From Sipunculus nudus (Eukaryota; Annelida; Sipuncula; Golfingiida; Sipunculidae), in assembly GCA_026874595.1 (NCBI GenBank), contig CM049321.1:49521297-49585296 (forward strand): a stretch of 64,000 bases of DNA, in the 5' to 3' direction. Shown piece by piece: positions 49,275 through 59,790 of the stretch. Below the pieces are notes generated by a model. That model was not told the DNA's origin, made no database searches, and worked only from the letters and a program-made list of their open reading frames with translations. The number at the start of each line of letters is the position of its first letter. The first letter of the stretch is position 1. The translations under genes and the position numbers were made by a program.

Positions 49275-49428
49275 CCCAAGAAATAAAATGGGCTGCGTGG
49301 TATTAAGGCAGTTTTCTTGTTTTTTGGTGAATTCGCTGTTCCTCGAAATCACTCTTTCACTGCCCTTTTGCGTATGCTTGGAAACGCGGATACCACAAGC
49401 AGAGTCACGGAGATTGATCTGCCCGGGT
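49275..49428 (-). other. Unique segment abutting unit D copy 2, with an open frame
   Basis: A minus-strand frame here (VPGQINLRDSACGIRVSKHT ... ENCLNTTQPILFLG) is open from within the D boundary to a GG|GTAAC. It has a fairly protein-like composition but no recognised motif. It is not present at the matching place next to D copy 1. Confidence 0.25.
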
Positions 49429-51408
49429 ACGGCACTATTGATTGTAATACTAGTCATGACTGATGAGTTAAATCTAGTTTAATGGTGAAAATTGTTTTCG
49501 GATGAAGCTTGCAGTTTATTGGCCAACGGTTTTTTAAGGGCACGATTAGGCCCAGATAATGCATTTTCTTTCCGCTATCAGTTACGTTTTGCTTCATACA
49601 ATAGTTTCAAAACAAAATCATCCCAAAACACAGCCCGAGTATCTCCCATAGGGCTTCTTTACACCTGCACTAAATCCCTCGCATTATGTGTATATTGAAA
49701 CCTGTGATCGTGGGCACTTCAGTGTTTCTACTACTCGTTTACAGGAGTAAGCCATCGCTTCCGTGACAATATTTTGGCAGCTTCCCGTTTATTTCAAAGA
49801 GAAGACGGTGATTTTTGTTTTAATTCAACTATTGGTTTTGTTTTTCAGGCCGTTTAAGCTTCAACGTTTTATATTTGCAAGACTCCCCGGGTATTAAATA
49901 AGAAATGCTAAGTCTAACGTTTACAAAGTTTGACCTACAACACAATACCGGTTAAACGTGTGAAAAATATTAGACAAAAAATCATAGAGTGCTACCATTG
50001 AATACCAATCGATAAAACTGCTCACAATCTTGCGCATACCAACTAACCAGACTAACCTTACTCTGTCCTCTACTCAGTCCTCGAGGAAAATGCCTGAGCC
50101 GTAAAATAGAGAGGCTTACATTCCCCAGAATGCAGAATTCTAGTTAAGCGGAGGATTGCATTAATTATAATGCAGAATCCTGTTTATGGCATGTCTTTCC
50201 TGCAGGCGTCCTTGATCACCCTTACTTCAGAAGTTTTGTAACATGGTATTTGTTTAAAAGTCACCGCTTGGAAGACGTGGATACGAAGAGCTTGTTTTAT
50301 GCAATTGAACTTGTATGGATGGTTTTCATTGCATGGGGTCCCCATCCATAATTTCCTCTTGGACACTTTTACCTCGTTACGTTATCATTCAGTCTATTTG
50401 CTCCTTCACTAATAATTTATCCTTCTTATCAAAAGATTTCCATTTTCTTGAATACATATCAAGAACCAAAAATTGTGTCATAATGTGGTTCTTCATGATG
50501 ATATATTAATGACTTAGATCTAAACAGCTCCTATAAAAGGCATATAAGAAAGTATATATTATGTTATAGAATATTTGGATAGATGTTTGAAGAGGGGTCA
50601 TTGGAGCAATGAATGTTACCCGCGTATTTCAGTTCAGTGTAATAATCAGAAGAGAATCTGACAAGACAAACAGAATATAAAGCTGATAAATAAAAGTAAA
50701 AAATCGGCACATACACATTAATTTTTGATACAATTGATACAAAATGAATCGTAATTCATTTTGCCGCCTTAGCCTTATCACCTGGGACAGATTATAGGAC
50801 AGAGTACGGGTACCCTGGTTAGCCGTATGCGTATCATGATTAGTGCCTAATCACCTAGAAAGCATGTTGAATTTATACAAAAACCATTGTCTTCTCTTTG
50901 AAATGGACACATTTTCCGACACCTCAGATTAATGGTTATTAATAGCAACGGGCAGTTAATTCCCACCCCGTGGCGAAGAAGTAAGGCCTTGAATAAAAAT
51001 CTATTTTTATTTATCTTTGTCTGCTCTCATTGTTGCAAAAGATAAATGGCTTTCTTATTTCCATTCTGAATTGGTTTGCATTATCCTGTTCTTCTGATAT
51101 AAACAGTGAACACATAATCAAAATTCTACAGCCAACTTGCGTCAACCGGACGATTTTCTACTGTTAAGTTAGTGCCTCAGCCAGGATGGTATGAATTCCT
51201 CCCAATGTGTGCGTGTGTTTGTGTGTTGGCGTTTGTGTGCGTCTCGGTGTTAATGCACAACATACCTCCATGGAATCTCATGACCCTTTCAGCGCATTCC
51301 GGGAAAGAAAAATCGATAACTTGGGCCACACTGTGTACGTTCAATGAGGAAGCAACTATTTTCTTCATTTTGACAAAGCCGCATGGCCTGCAAGTACGCC
51401 GTAACTAG
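49429..51408 (+). repeat. Duplicated unit D, copy 2
   Basis: Matches 38,054-40,010 with scattered substitutions and a roughly 20-bp insertion near 49,535-49,558 (GGGCACGATTAGGCCCAGAT). The terminal 235 bp is the family A-like inverted segment, as in copy 1. Flanking sequences outside ACGGCACTA and CTAGA differ completely from copy 1. Confidence 0.9.
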
Positions 51409-51776
51409 ACATAAACGGTAGCGATTGTTAAGAATATCTTCCAAGAAAAATATCAATTTAATAAAAAAATATATCGGTAGATCCGTCTGCTTGCTGTTGA
51501 ATTTCTGACAGCATGAAAACCAACATGGGTCCCATGCTTCTTTCGTGTTTATGCATCCCCTGGTAGCCTAACGTCAAGTTTATCGGCTGGGTACCGTGAT
51601 ATCAATGAACAACGATGGACTCCCGTTGCAGTACATTCGCCCGTGAATAACGACTCCAGTAAGGATATATGTAAGTTATGAACTAAACCAGGTACATATT
51701 AATATATATTGTCTGTGAGTCCTGCAATGAAAGGTTCTTATATTGTCTCTGTGATGAATATCCCATTTGTCAAATC

Positions 51777-51979
51777 TACGTCACAACAAAACAGCACACA
51801 TAAATAAATGATTTATGAGAAAAATACAAATAAATCAAATGTCATCTATGCTTAATGCTACCTCACTACAAAAAAAAAAGCAAATGAGTAGTACATGAAC
51901 TTCTATTTACGCTTTATATCCGAAAAGCTAGTTTCGTGGGACTACTATCTTATAAAATTTACGTCACAACAAAACAGCA
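51777..51979. repeat. 20-bp direct repeat, 183 bp apart
   Basis: TACGTCACAACAAAACAGCA occurs at 51,777-51,796 and 51,960-51,979, the second directly before the large TA array. Confidence 0.85.
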
Positions 51980-52003
51980 TATATATATATAAATATATAT
52001 ATA

Positions 52004-52045
<42 letters not shown>

Positions 52046-52082
52046 CATATATATTCTTATATATATATATATAAATACATAA

Positions 52083-52121
<39 letters not shown>

Positions 52122-52154
52122 CACACATTTATATATATGTATATATATATTCAT
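51978..52154. repeat. Compound TA-rich microsatellite, about 175 bp
   Basis: TA runs broken by AAATA, GTGTA, CATA and TTTATA. The overlapping ORFs of tyrosine and isoleucine on both strands are artefacts. Confidence 0.95.
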
Positions 52155-52159
52155 ATATG

Positions 52160-54890
52160 TGTATGTGTAAACAAACAGAACGAACAGTATTTGTACCGTA
52201 ATATCGGCGTTTTGTGACATATTTTTATGACGGGTTTAACATATTGTCTTTAATTAATGGCAGTCGGATATCGGTATAGACCCTTTAACATATATTGTAC
52301 TTGGAGAATATTAGTATTGTTTAATGAAAACACGTCATTTCCTGAGAGGCCAGATCTTTATAGGGTCTATTAGAGGAGAGTCCTCTTTTTATTATTCATG
52401 TTTTTATTGTGTTTACTGACATCATCGCCGTTTTTAGTAAGACAAATCAGTTGATAATTATCTAATACATGATTAGGATAAATTACTCTTTTATTAATTT
52501 AATATAATTAAGAAAAATTGAACCTTAACGGTAAAAGAGAAACGTTAACTCATTTATCATAATCGAGTCTATATATGTAAAACTCATTAATGAACGTCAC
52601 CGATAAATCTCAGGAAGGACAAAGTTTTCTTTAAAACACTCGCTTTCGTCTAATATGATCACAGCAGTTCTTAAGGACACTTTTATAGAAACATCGGATG
52701 ACAAGGAAACTGCTGTCACGCGAGACGTTTAGGAAGCAGTGTTAGAAAGACGAAACTGAAAATGTTAAGCTAATGTTAATATATAATCACATAAACAGTA
52801 ACGTCATTTCCTTGTCCTAAAGTTTGATTCACATTTATAAAGCACATTTAGAATTCTAGAAAATTGTTTGTCTGGCACTTGTCAGGTACCAAACTTATAA
52901 TAGTATAAATTTTACATGTATTGTACATGTAGTGATTTTAGTAAATGCACAGTTGGCTTCTGTCTCTATTAGGCGGAGGAAACCGAGGGCATGAAGGATA
53001 GCCCAAACCTTTTTACAGCCCGCAATAATAATAACGACCAGGGTAGCCAAGAATAAGCCGGGCTTGTTAGCACTCATCTGTCTACGCCAGGGAATATTAT
53101 TGTGCTGAGTTCATATTGAATAGTTGTCCGCATGTCTTCGCTAGAGATTGAATGGACAGGCATACTCAACATGGATGGCTCGAAATTACAAGACAAATGA
53201 TCTTCCGGCTGGATTCATGCTGCCATAGAAGCAAACTTTGGGCACAAAGGAACAAATCCAAAGACGAAGAGGCCATTCATCAAGTCAGAAGATTGTTTCA
53301 TCGTCTCTCAACCTGCGACTCTGACGAGAATATTGTACACCTAAAGTGACTGAAAAAGTTTGACCAAAAGCCGGCACAATGTTTTTCAAGCCTCTCTAGT
53401 ATGACTAGTAGGTTTATAGGGGTCGAGGAGTTTATTTTTATATTCATATTTGTTTTTTTTAATGTGGATGGATCTTCTCAGTTCCCCCAGTGCAAAACCG
53501 TCAATTTTTCTTTTTTTACCTTCTTATTTTGTTTGTCTTTTATTTTTGCGCAATAAATCTCTAATATGGCTCCTTAGGTCCCTAATCTTTACGTGACTTT
53601 AATTTCTGACCTTGACCTTATTCAAAAGGACGTAGGTTATATAGACGATTCCCCATTGTCGCTCTTTTGCTGACGTAAGGGGCTTCCTGTAATCGATTGC
53701 ATACATCTAGTATAAATTGAGACTGAACCCTTTTCATTTTAAGGTTCTGACTCTTAAAGAGAGATGACATTAACAAGAGAAGAAAGCTTTGATCGGCAAA
53801 TAAATTCTGATCAATGCATGTATACATGTTTCGCCTTTTGTGCTCATCGACGGGGTAAATTAGATTCATTTTCCAATTCAGCCCAATAAAGGCATGTGTG
53901 TTAGATGGTCTGCTAGACGCCGAACAGTTTTAAAGAAGCTACATAATTTTATTAATTCTTTAACCAGGTTTACGATGTTTTTTTAGACAGGAATCTGTTC
54001 CGTCATAAGATTCTCATTGTTGTTCCCGATAAAAAGGAATAAGGTTATCATGGGTTATTGTATTTTACACCTGATAAATCAACGAAACAGATTTTTCTAT
54101 CCAGTAATTAATTCCACCCGTCCGAAAATAATACATGAACAGATTTTCATTTTCTAAGCTTAAGGTTACCCTCTTATAAAGCAGCAACTGTCATGGAAAA
54201 AAATATATTTACTTTTTAACATATAGAAACGGAAGATGCATACAAAAGGACGAGACTGACTGCTGATGGAGGGGACATGAGAAAGCAAGGAAAACGTTGA
54301 ACAGGAGTAAAGGTATATCGGAGGTAGATCATATACATAAAGCATAATGATTGAACAACATTTAATAGTACGGAACAGAAACAAATTACGACACAAATCA
54401 TTACACAAACAAAATAGTAAATATATAGAGTGTGTTATTAGTCTGATTCATTTAATACTTGTATTATTCTTAATATGAAAAGTTAAACATTGAAAAAATC
54501 ACTTTATTTAACGGAAACTACTTTCCATATCTCAATTAATTAAAGCCGCAACAAGAACAAGTGAGATTAGAAAATATCATGATTATCTATTCGATGCAGT
54601 TAGCAGAGAAACAAAGTCCATCATTATTGTGTATAAACTAATTAGGAAATTAATCAAGGTTGTCTTTTCTTTGACCTTTCCATAAGAGGCCTTGGTTATG
54701 TGGCATTCTCATCAATCGCCCTTTTAGTATCTTTTCATTTCTAATAATACAAATTTCACGATAATTGTTCTATTTAGGTTTGTCTTTTTATCTGACATAA
54801 GTGACGTTAGCAGTGCGGCCTGTGCTGTAATCAAGGTTTCTCTCTTCATTGTATACTGACCTCATATTTATTGAAAATTATGTGTCTCAT
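52160..54890. other. Non-coding, nothing recognised
   Basis: Includes small open frames at 52,895-53,077 (minus, hydrophobic N-terminus) and 53,152-53,349 (plus) with no splice or family support. Otherwise AT-rich. Confidence 0.4.
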
Positions 54891-54894
54891 TTAT

Positions 54895-55016
54895 ATTATA
54901 TTTATTTTGTTTCCAAGTTAATACTGAACATTCTGGGCAGATTCAATATAAAATAAATTTTATACAATACAAATTATATTTTTTCATATATGTATGTAAA
55001 TATATATGTAAATATT

Positions 55017-55070
<54 letters not shown>

Positions 55071-55200
55071 AGTTTCTCGTTTAAATTACATTTGTCAAGT
55101 CTCATTATTAATATTGAATATTCCGGGCAGATTTGATAAATATATTTTACATATATTATATATATGTATATATTAATTTATATATATATATATATATATT

Positions 55201-55262
<62 letters not shown>
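54895..55262. repeat. Duplicated TA-rich segment with two long TA arrays
   Basis: TCTCATT...GAACATTCTGGGCAGATT (54,885-54,942) and TCTCATT...GAATATTCCGGGCAGATT (55,100-55,135) are followed by similar TTTTATA-rich DNA and TA arrays (55,016-55,064; 55,172-55,261). Local tandem duplication of about 200 bp. Confidence 0.7.
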
Positions 55263-55264
<2 letters not shown>

Positions 55265-55484
55265 CCTCAAAAGTTTTGTGTTAACATGCTTTCAATCATA
55301 ACTGTATAAAAAATAATTCAGCAAATAAATACGGGTCTATTTCATTTGTAATCCATTACATAAAAAAAGACATATTTAAAACGTTACTTAATTATTTCAC
55401 GCAGGTCAAAATATTACCATAATGGTTGTTTCTTAATAGGGGATGACATTAGAATGTGCACACCTTTGATGCGTTTGTTACGGA

Positions 55485-55695
55485 ATGATCAGGAGCGGAT
55501 CTACAGGGGTGGTCAGGAGGGGCCGGACCCCTTTTATGTGTCGCCACAACCATTGTACGGGTTTAAGATCACTTTTTGCTGACCAGACCTCCCCTCCTTT
55601 CCGGGCCTTGTGACCTTTTTTAGGTTTTACATTATAGTCCTCCTTGGTTTGGCACCTACTGTGTCCGGATCCGTCCCTGATAATGTTTGTCAAGT
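55485..55695. repeat. C/G-rich dispersed repeat, copy 1
   Basis: GGGGCCGGACCCCTTTTATG ... GCCACAACC resembles GGGTACGGACCCCCTTTTTTC ... GCCACAACC at 56,520-56,560, and both then have CCTCCCC(C/T)T(C/T)TTTC(C/T)GG. The minus-strand ORF here is a by-product. Confidence 0.6.
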
Positions 55696-56091
55696 CTGAC
55701 ACTCAGGAGGTATTTATATACGAACTAAAATTAAAATATGAAATGGAAACTAAACAAAAGAATAAACACGGAAAACACATTGATCAAATTTTATTATTTC
55801 AATGATCTGTGGCCTATTTATGGCACTGTTTGATGAATGAAGACGGAGGTAAGAATAAGATGTGATTAATCTCAGGCTTTTATGTTTAAAGGGATGGGAA
55901 TAATCCAGAAATCAGAACCCACGTTATGTATAAGAATCAAATCTTAGGGTCTTGTCGAGATCCCGAATTTTATCAATGGCGGGGTTTATTCAGGATACCT
56001 TCCGAACACGAGTCGATCGTCTCAACTCAGATGCTAAATCTGATATCCACTGAGGCGTAGTGGTGTTATTTATCCTCCAAGTGTGTTTTCA

Positions 56092-56226
56092 TTGTTACGA
56101 AGACAAATTGCTCATGGGAAAATTCTGGGCCGATCCGGGATTCGAACCCATAACGGTGGCGCACAAGTCCGGCGTACCAACCCCTTCGATAGCAAAGCAA
56201 GTTCGCTTTTATGTCACCCGGTAACA
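56092..56226 (-). mobile_element. tRNA-derived SINE, copy 3
   Basis: Has the cleanest B box of the three copies (GGGTTCGAATCCC, complement of 56,137-56,149). Lacks about 20 bp present in copies 1 and 2 (the CACTAGCGAGACAGTTCGGT segment). Ends TTGTTAC ... GTAACA. Confidence 0.82.
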
Positions 56227-56260
56227 TCATGTTATTATATTAAGTAAACAAACAGACTGT

Positions 56261-56280
56261 GTTATATATATATAAATTTT

Positions 56281-56317
<37 letters not shown>
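56261..56317. repeat. (TA)n microsatellite
   Basis: TA run with an AATTTTTAAA interruption, about 35 bp after SINE copy 3. Confidence 0.92.
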
Positions 56318-56319
<2 letters not shown>

Positions 56320-56489
56320 TTTTATAATGTATGGAACGTTTTTCAGTTAACTTCAAGGGCACAGATCGGGGTATATGTAAATTTATAATGTTTGATGTAC
56401 ACATTATTTAGACCCATATTTGTTTTTAATTTCGTGGATATTACCAGCGTGATTCTCGATCACTTGGCACCCACTTCTAATGTCAGCAT

Positions 56490-56640
56490 GCAAAACTGAC
56501 AAAAGCGGAGGATGAGGGTGCAGGGGGTACGGACCCCCTTTTTTCAGCTGCCACAACCTTTTTCTAAGACCTTTGGGCCAATGTTTGCGACCTGGGACCC
56601 TCCCCCTTTCTGGACCCTTTTTCTCATAAGTTTATTCGTA
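56490..56640. repeat. C/G-rich dispersed repeat, copy 2
   Basis: Partner of 55,485-55,695. Contains CCCTCCCCCTTTCTGGACCC. Confidence 0.6.
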
Positions 56641-57240
56641 ATTTTTTCACACTGTTGGGGGCAAATTGAATTCTCTCAACTCGGCTGAGCGTTCCGCTGG
56701 CTTATTGACATACGAGTTCGTCTTACGGGGGTTCTTCGGTGTTATGGCTCGTCAATATTGACAATTACACCCCCAGAACCGCATGCAAAATTGACACCGG
56801 GCCTTTGTGCATCCCAAACTGCATATCATTCATTAACCAATATCCAACATAGGGTTTCGGGAGTCTTTTTGAGATGACAGAACGTGCTTAAAAATGAATC
56901 GCTTGAACGAATAAGATCGGGAACAACTGCGTTTTATAAACGTGTGTTACCACTGTCTGATAAGTGTACACAAAATGGCAACAGAAGAAAAACACTAGCT
57001 TGTTCGATCATGAACAGTTTTTATTGCTTCCCGACAGATAGTGACTATTTTAATGGATGTTTTAATTTTGAGGAAATATACCAATGAACCGGTGTTTTAA
57101 AATAGAAACTAAAATACGACCAACGAAACCAAGAGATGTCACACTTCAAGGAAGTATTTTAGTCACATATTCCTGTATAATCATTTTTTTTAAACAGAAT
57201 CCTTTACATTATTTATCTTACCTAATGTATCCTCCATTTA

Positions 57241-57242
<2 letters not shown>

Positions 57243-57335
<93 letters not shown>
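57243..57335. repeat. (TA)n microsatellite, about 90 bp with AAATATTA interruption
   Basis: Read directly; one of the longest TA tracts in the window. Confidence 0.95.
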
Positions 57336-57338
<3 letters not shown>

Positions 57339-57612
57339 ATGAGTACTCCAACACATTAATTACCATTCATTTTAAATATTAAGCGCAGCAGTATTTACAA
57401 TTAAGGGTCTAATATACCTTCCGTTGAGAATAAAACAAACAATGATTGATGGAAACCGGTAAATTCATATGATAAAACTTGTATTAAAAATGTCCAATCG
57501 GCCCTTACTCTTACTTAAATGTGATACAGAGCAGAACATTAAGAAAGAAAGCTAAATAAAATAAAGGCAAATTGACAGCTTCTCTATTGACATGGCACAG
57601 AACTGTTGTTAC

Positions 57613-57668
57613 CTTCTCCTCATAAAGAACATCTAGCTGCCAGGAGCTTCCTAGAGCGCAGTCAGTTC
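57613..57668 (-). CDS. Weak candidate exon
   Basis: Minus-strand 56-bp segment between CTCGAAAAAAG and AAG|GTAACAAC. The only open frame reads TDCALGSSWQLDVLYEEK. The acceptor has a poor pyrimidine tract and the segment is short enough to be open by chance. No family recognised and no linked exon. Confidence 0.18.
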
Positions 57669-57799
57669 CTTTTTTCGAGGATGTTATGGGGAATGATTTA
57701 TACCGATCTGAAATTCCTTCTCATTTTTTTAGGCGGCCCATGGTCTGTCTCCTACAGTTATCGAATCCTAGCGGCATTGTTACTACTTTGAGAATATGC

Positions 57800-58915
57800 C
57801 AGGACATCTAAAGCATGAATTCCCTACCCACTCTATCATGATTAGACACTCTTAAATTAAGATTTTTGTTATGATGATGTGTTTTTCACTTGTCAATTAA
57901 TCATCGAGAAAATAAAAAAATATAAAGAAATCCAGGACTCGGAGCATATTCTATATTTACGCAGAGATATGCTAATCTCGTGCACCCCATGAAGAGTAAA
58001 ATTTATTCAGGTATTTTGGAAAAAAAAACGCAGTTTAATAGATAAGACCCTGCACAGCTAAATGTTAGTACCGTTAATAAGATGGTGAAAACCTGTCGCA
58101 CAATACAAGTCCCAGGGGAAATGATAAGAGAAGAGTCATAAAAAATTAGAAATAATTGGAAAAAAATTCGACAAAAAAAAAGAGTTATCAGCTAAAAATA
58201 AGCTGGTGTCATAAGAAACAAGAAGCATATTGGAAACACGGGCAGGAAATATGAATTTAACGTAATATACACACTGTGAGAGATGTTCATGTTTTGCGTT
58301 AGTTTAATACACATTTAATACTTTAAAAAAAAATAAAATACCCAACGTGTCAGGTGTACAAATTCAAATAAACGTCACCTCGAAAGCAAATGGAAGAAAA
58401 TAAGGAGGGACATGAGTGGATAAAAAAAGAGGTTTCAGGTTTCTTCAGACTTGGAAAAAAAGCTCATTTACTGCGGCAATACTGATAGAATTCTAGAACA
58501 CATCTGTTGATGTCATGTCAGCACTAAATTCATCACCTGCCAGCAATTTGATTTAAAGGGACATAATCAGAAGCAATATTATGCCTATTCTTTCAAACTA
58601 TCAGTTCAGCTTTGCCTTATACAATAGTGTCCCAGCAATACTCTCTCAACATACATTCCCGGTACCTCGCATACGGCTGTTCACTTCTAGTTATGGTTCT
58701 GCGTGTTTGAAAACACGGTCCACGTGTTTCGGTTTACCATAACAAGGCCGCGAGACCGGAGGTCCGATTGTGAGCCGCAAGACACAAAGTTACAGCCAGT
58801 GGGAACATGTAATACATTTTGGGGCCAAATCAGTCAGGTCATCTCGTGATTGGCAGGTGTTGCGCTATGTTTATTTTGACACCTTTGATTGCGCCCGGTC
58901 CACTGTTTTAATATA
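57800..58915. other. Non-coding; diverged piece of unit D at 58,590-58,700
   Basis: TTATACAATAGTGTC ... CTCGCATACGGCTGTTCACTT resembles TCATACAATAGTTTC ... CTCCCATAGGGCTTCTTTACA of unit D (38,196-38,265), at roughly 70 percent by eye. The remainder is AT-rich with poly-A. Confidence 0.45.
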
Positions 58916-58918
58916 GGC

Positions 58919-58919
<1 letters not shown>

Positions 58920-58987
<68 letters not shown>
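58920..58987. repeat. (TA)n microsatellite, 68 bp, at the PLE 3' side
   Basis: Lies about 25 bp beyond the hammerhead motif on the minus strand and may mark the insertion target or the element's terminus. Confidence 0.95.
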
Positions 58988-58988
<1 letters not shown>

Positions 58989-59012
58989 CTCTGAAGAAAA
59001 ACAACACTGTTA

Positions 59013-59060
59013 ATTCACAACAGTCTGTTTCACGGGATGCAACCCGATCATCAGGTGAAT
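59013..59060 (-). ncRNA. Type I hammerhead ribozyme motif of the PLE
   Basis: On the minus strand: stem I ATTCAC (59,060-59,055) pairs with GTGAAT (59,018-59,013). The core CTGATGA (59,054-59,048) follows, then stem II CGGG/CCCG closed by a six-base loop TTGCAT, then GAAA (59,031-59,028), a three-base-pair stem III (ACA/TGT, loop GAC) and the unpaired U before the predicted cleavage site between 59,019 and 59,018. PLEs are known to carry type I hammerheads with very short stem III, so position and shape fit. The first pair of stem II is U-U rather than a Watson-Crick pair, and the cleavage triplet is GUU rather than the favoured GUC, so activity may be reduced. Confidence 0.72.
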
Positions 59061-59628
59061 GTGGTTAGAATGAAGCTAACGGCGTGGTTTGAAAAGCCGA
59101 GACTTTACGAGATTACAACATTATGCTTTGTGCGATTCGGGGGGGGGGGGGGGCATGTGAAAGACTGACACTGATCCTATTGTCCTCGGGTGTACAATAG
59201 GATTGGTCGGGGTACACGTGCGATACTGGAACATAACAGGGCGGGGCAATGAGGTTATTATTGTTGTAAATTTTATATATAATACAATGATATATACCAG
59301 GATGCTCAATTAGCATATTGAACCGATTTCTAATAGGGTCTTGGAAGTAGTGAACATATCAGTAGTATACATATGATAAAAATACACATATACTATGAAA
59401 ATACACAATATACAAAGCAAATATACAATATAAAAGGCAAATATACTATACTTTACTCATACCAAATGCAATCCACTCTGTAAACTCACCATGATGTAGT
59501 GGTAACGCCATGTCCCTCAACACTGCAAAGCAGTGAGAGAACAACTACCTGAACAGGTAAGTCTGCCCAGCGGTTCCTCGTTGGGGGGGGGGGGGGTTAA
59601 GGGGGAACGCTGAATATTAGTACGAATG

Positions 59629-59790
59629 CTAGGTTTTAAAATATTTCAGGGTGAATTTGTTTTGATGGCGGCACTTGGAGAGAATTTCAGCTCTTGAGTT
59701 CAACAATGATCCGGGGGGGGGGGGGGGCGTTGCTATAAGTAGCTTTTCAGACAAGCAGAGATCACACTTCCTAGTCCCACATAAGTAAGG
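59629..59790 (-). pseudogene. PLE ORF, C-terminal tail after a frameshift
   Basis: One base out of frame with the main ORF, this stretch reads PYLCGTRKCDLCLSEKLLIA, then TPPPPPG, then SLLNSRAEILSKCRHQNKF and ends TLKYFKT with TAG at 59,629-59,631. The KCDLCLxEK cysteine motif and the LLNxRxElxxKCRHxNKF ending are characteristic of GIY-YIG PLE proteins. The five prolines come from a 15-base C tract (59,713-59,727 on the plus strand, as G) that keeps the frame. The join to the upstream ORF is broken by a single-base loss near 59,790. Confidence 0.85.

Noticed and set aside
52007-52220. Tyr/Ile-rich ORFs on both strands
   Set aside because: Pure translation of TA microsatellite; the same applies to ORFs at 20.0, 26.7, 45.8 and 57.2 kb.
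52895-53077. Short minus-strand ORF with a signal-peptide-like start (KPGLFLATLVVIIIAG)
   Set aside because: The hydrophobic run comes partly from an AAT/ATT triplet stretch. No cysteine framework, splice site, polyadenylation signal or family match supports a secreted peptide.
55478-55702. Minus-strand ORF with RPLLTTPVDPLL
   Set aside because: It translates a C/G-rich dispersed repeat also present at 56.5 kb, where the frame is not kept.
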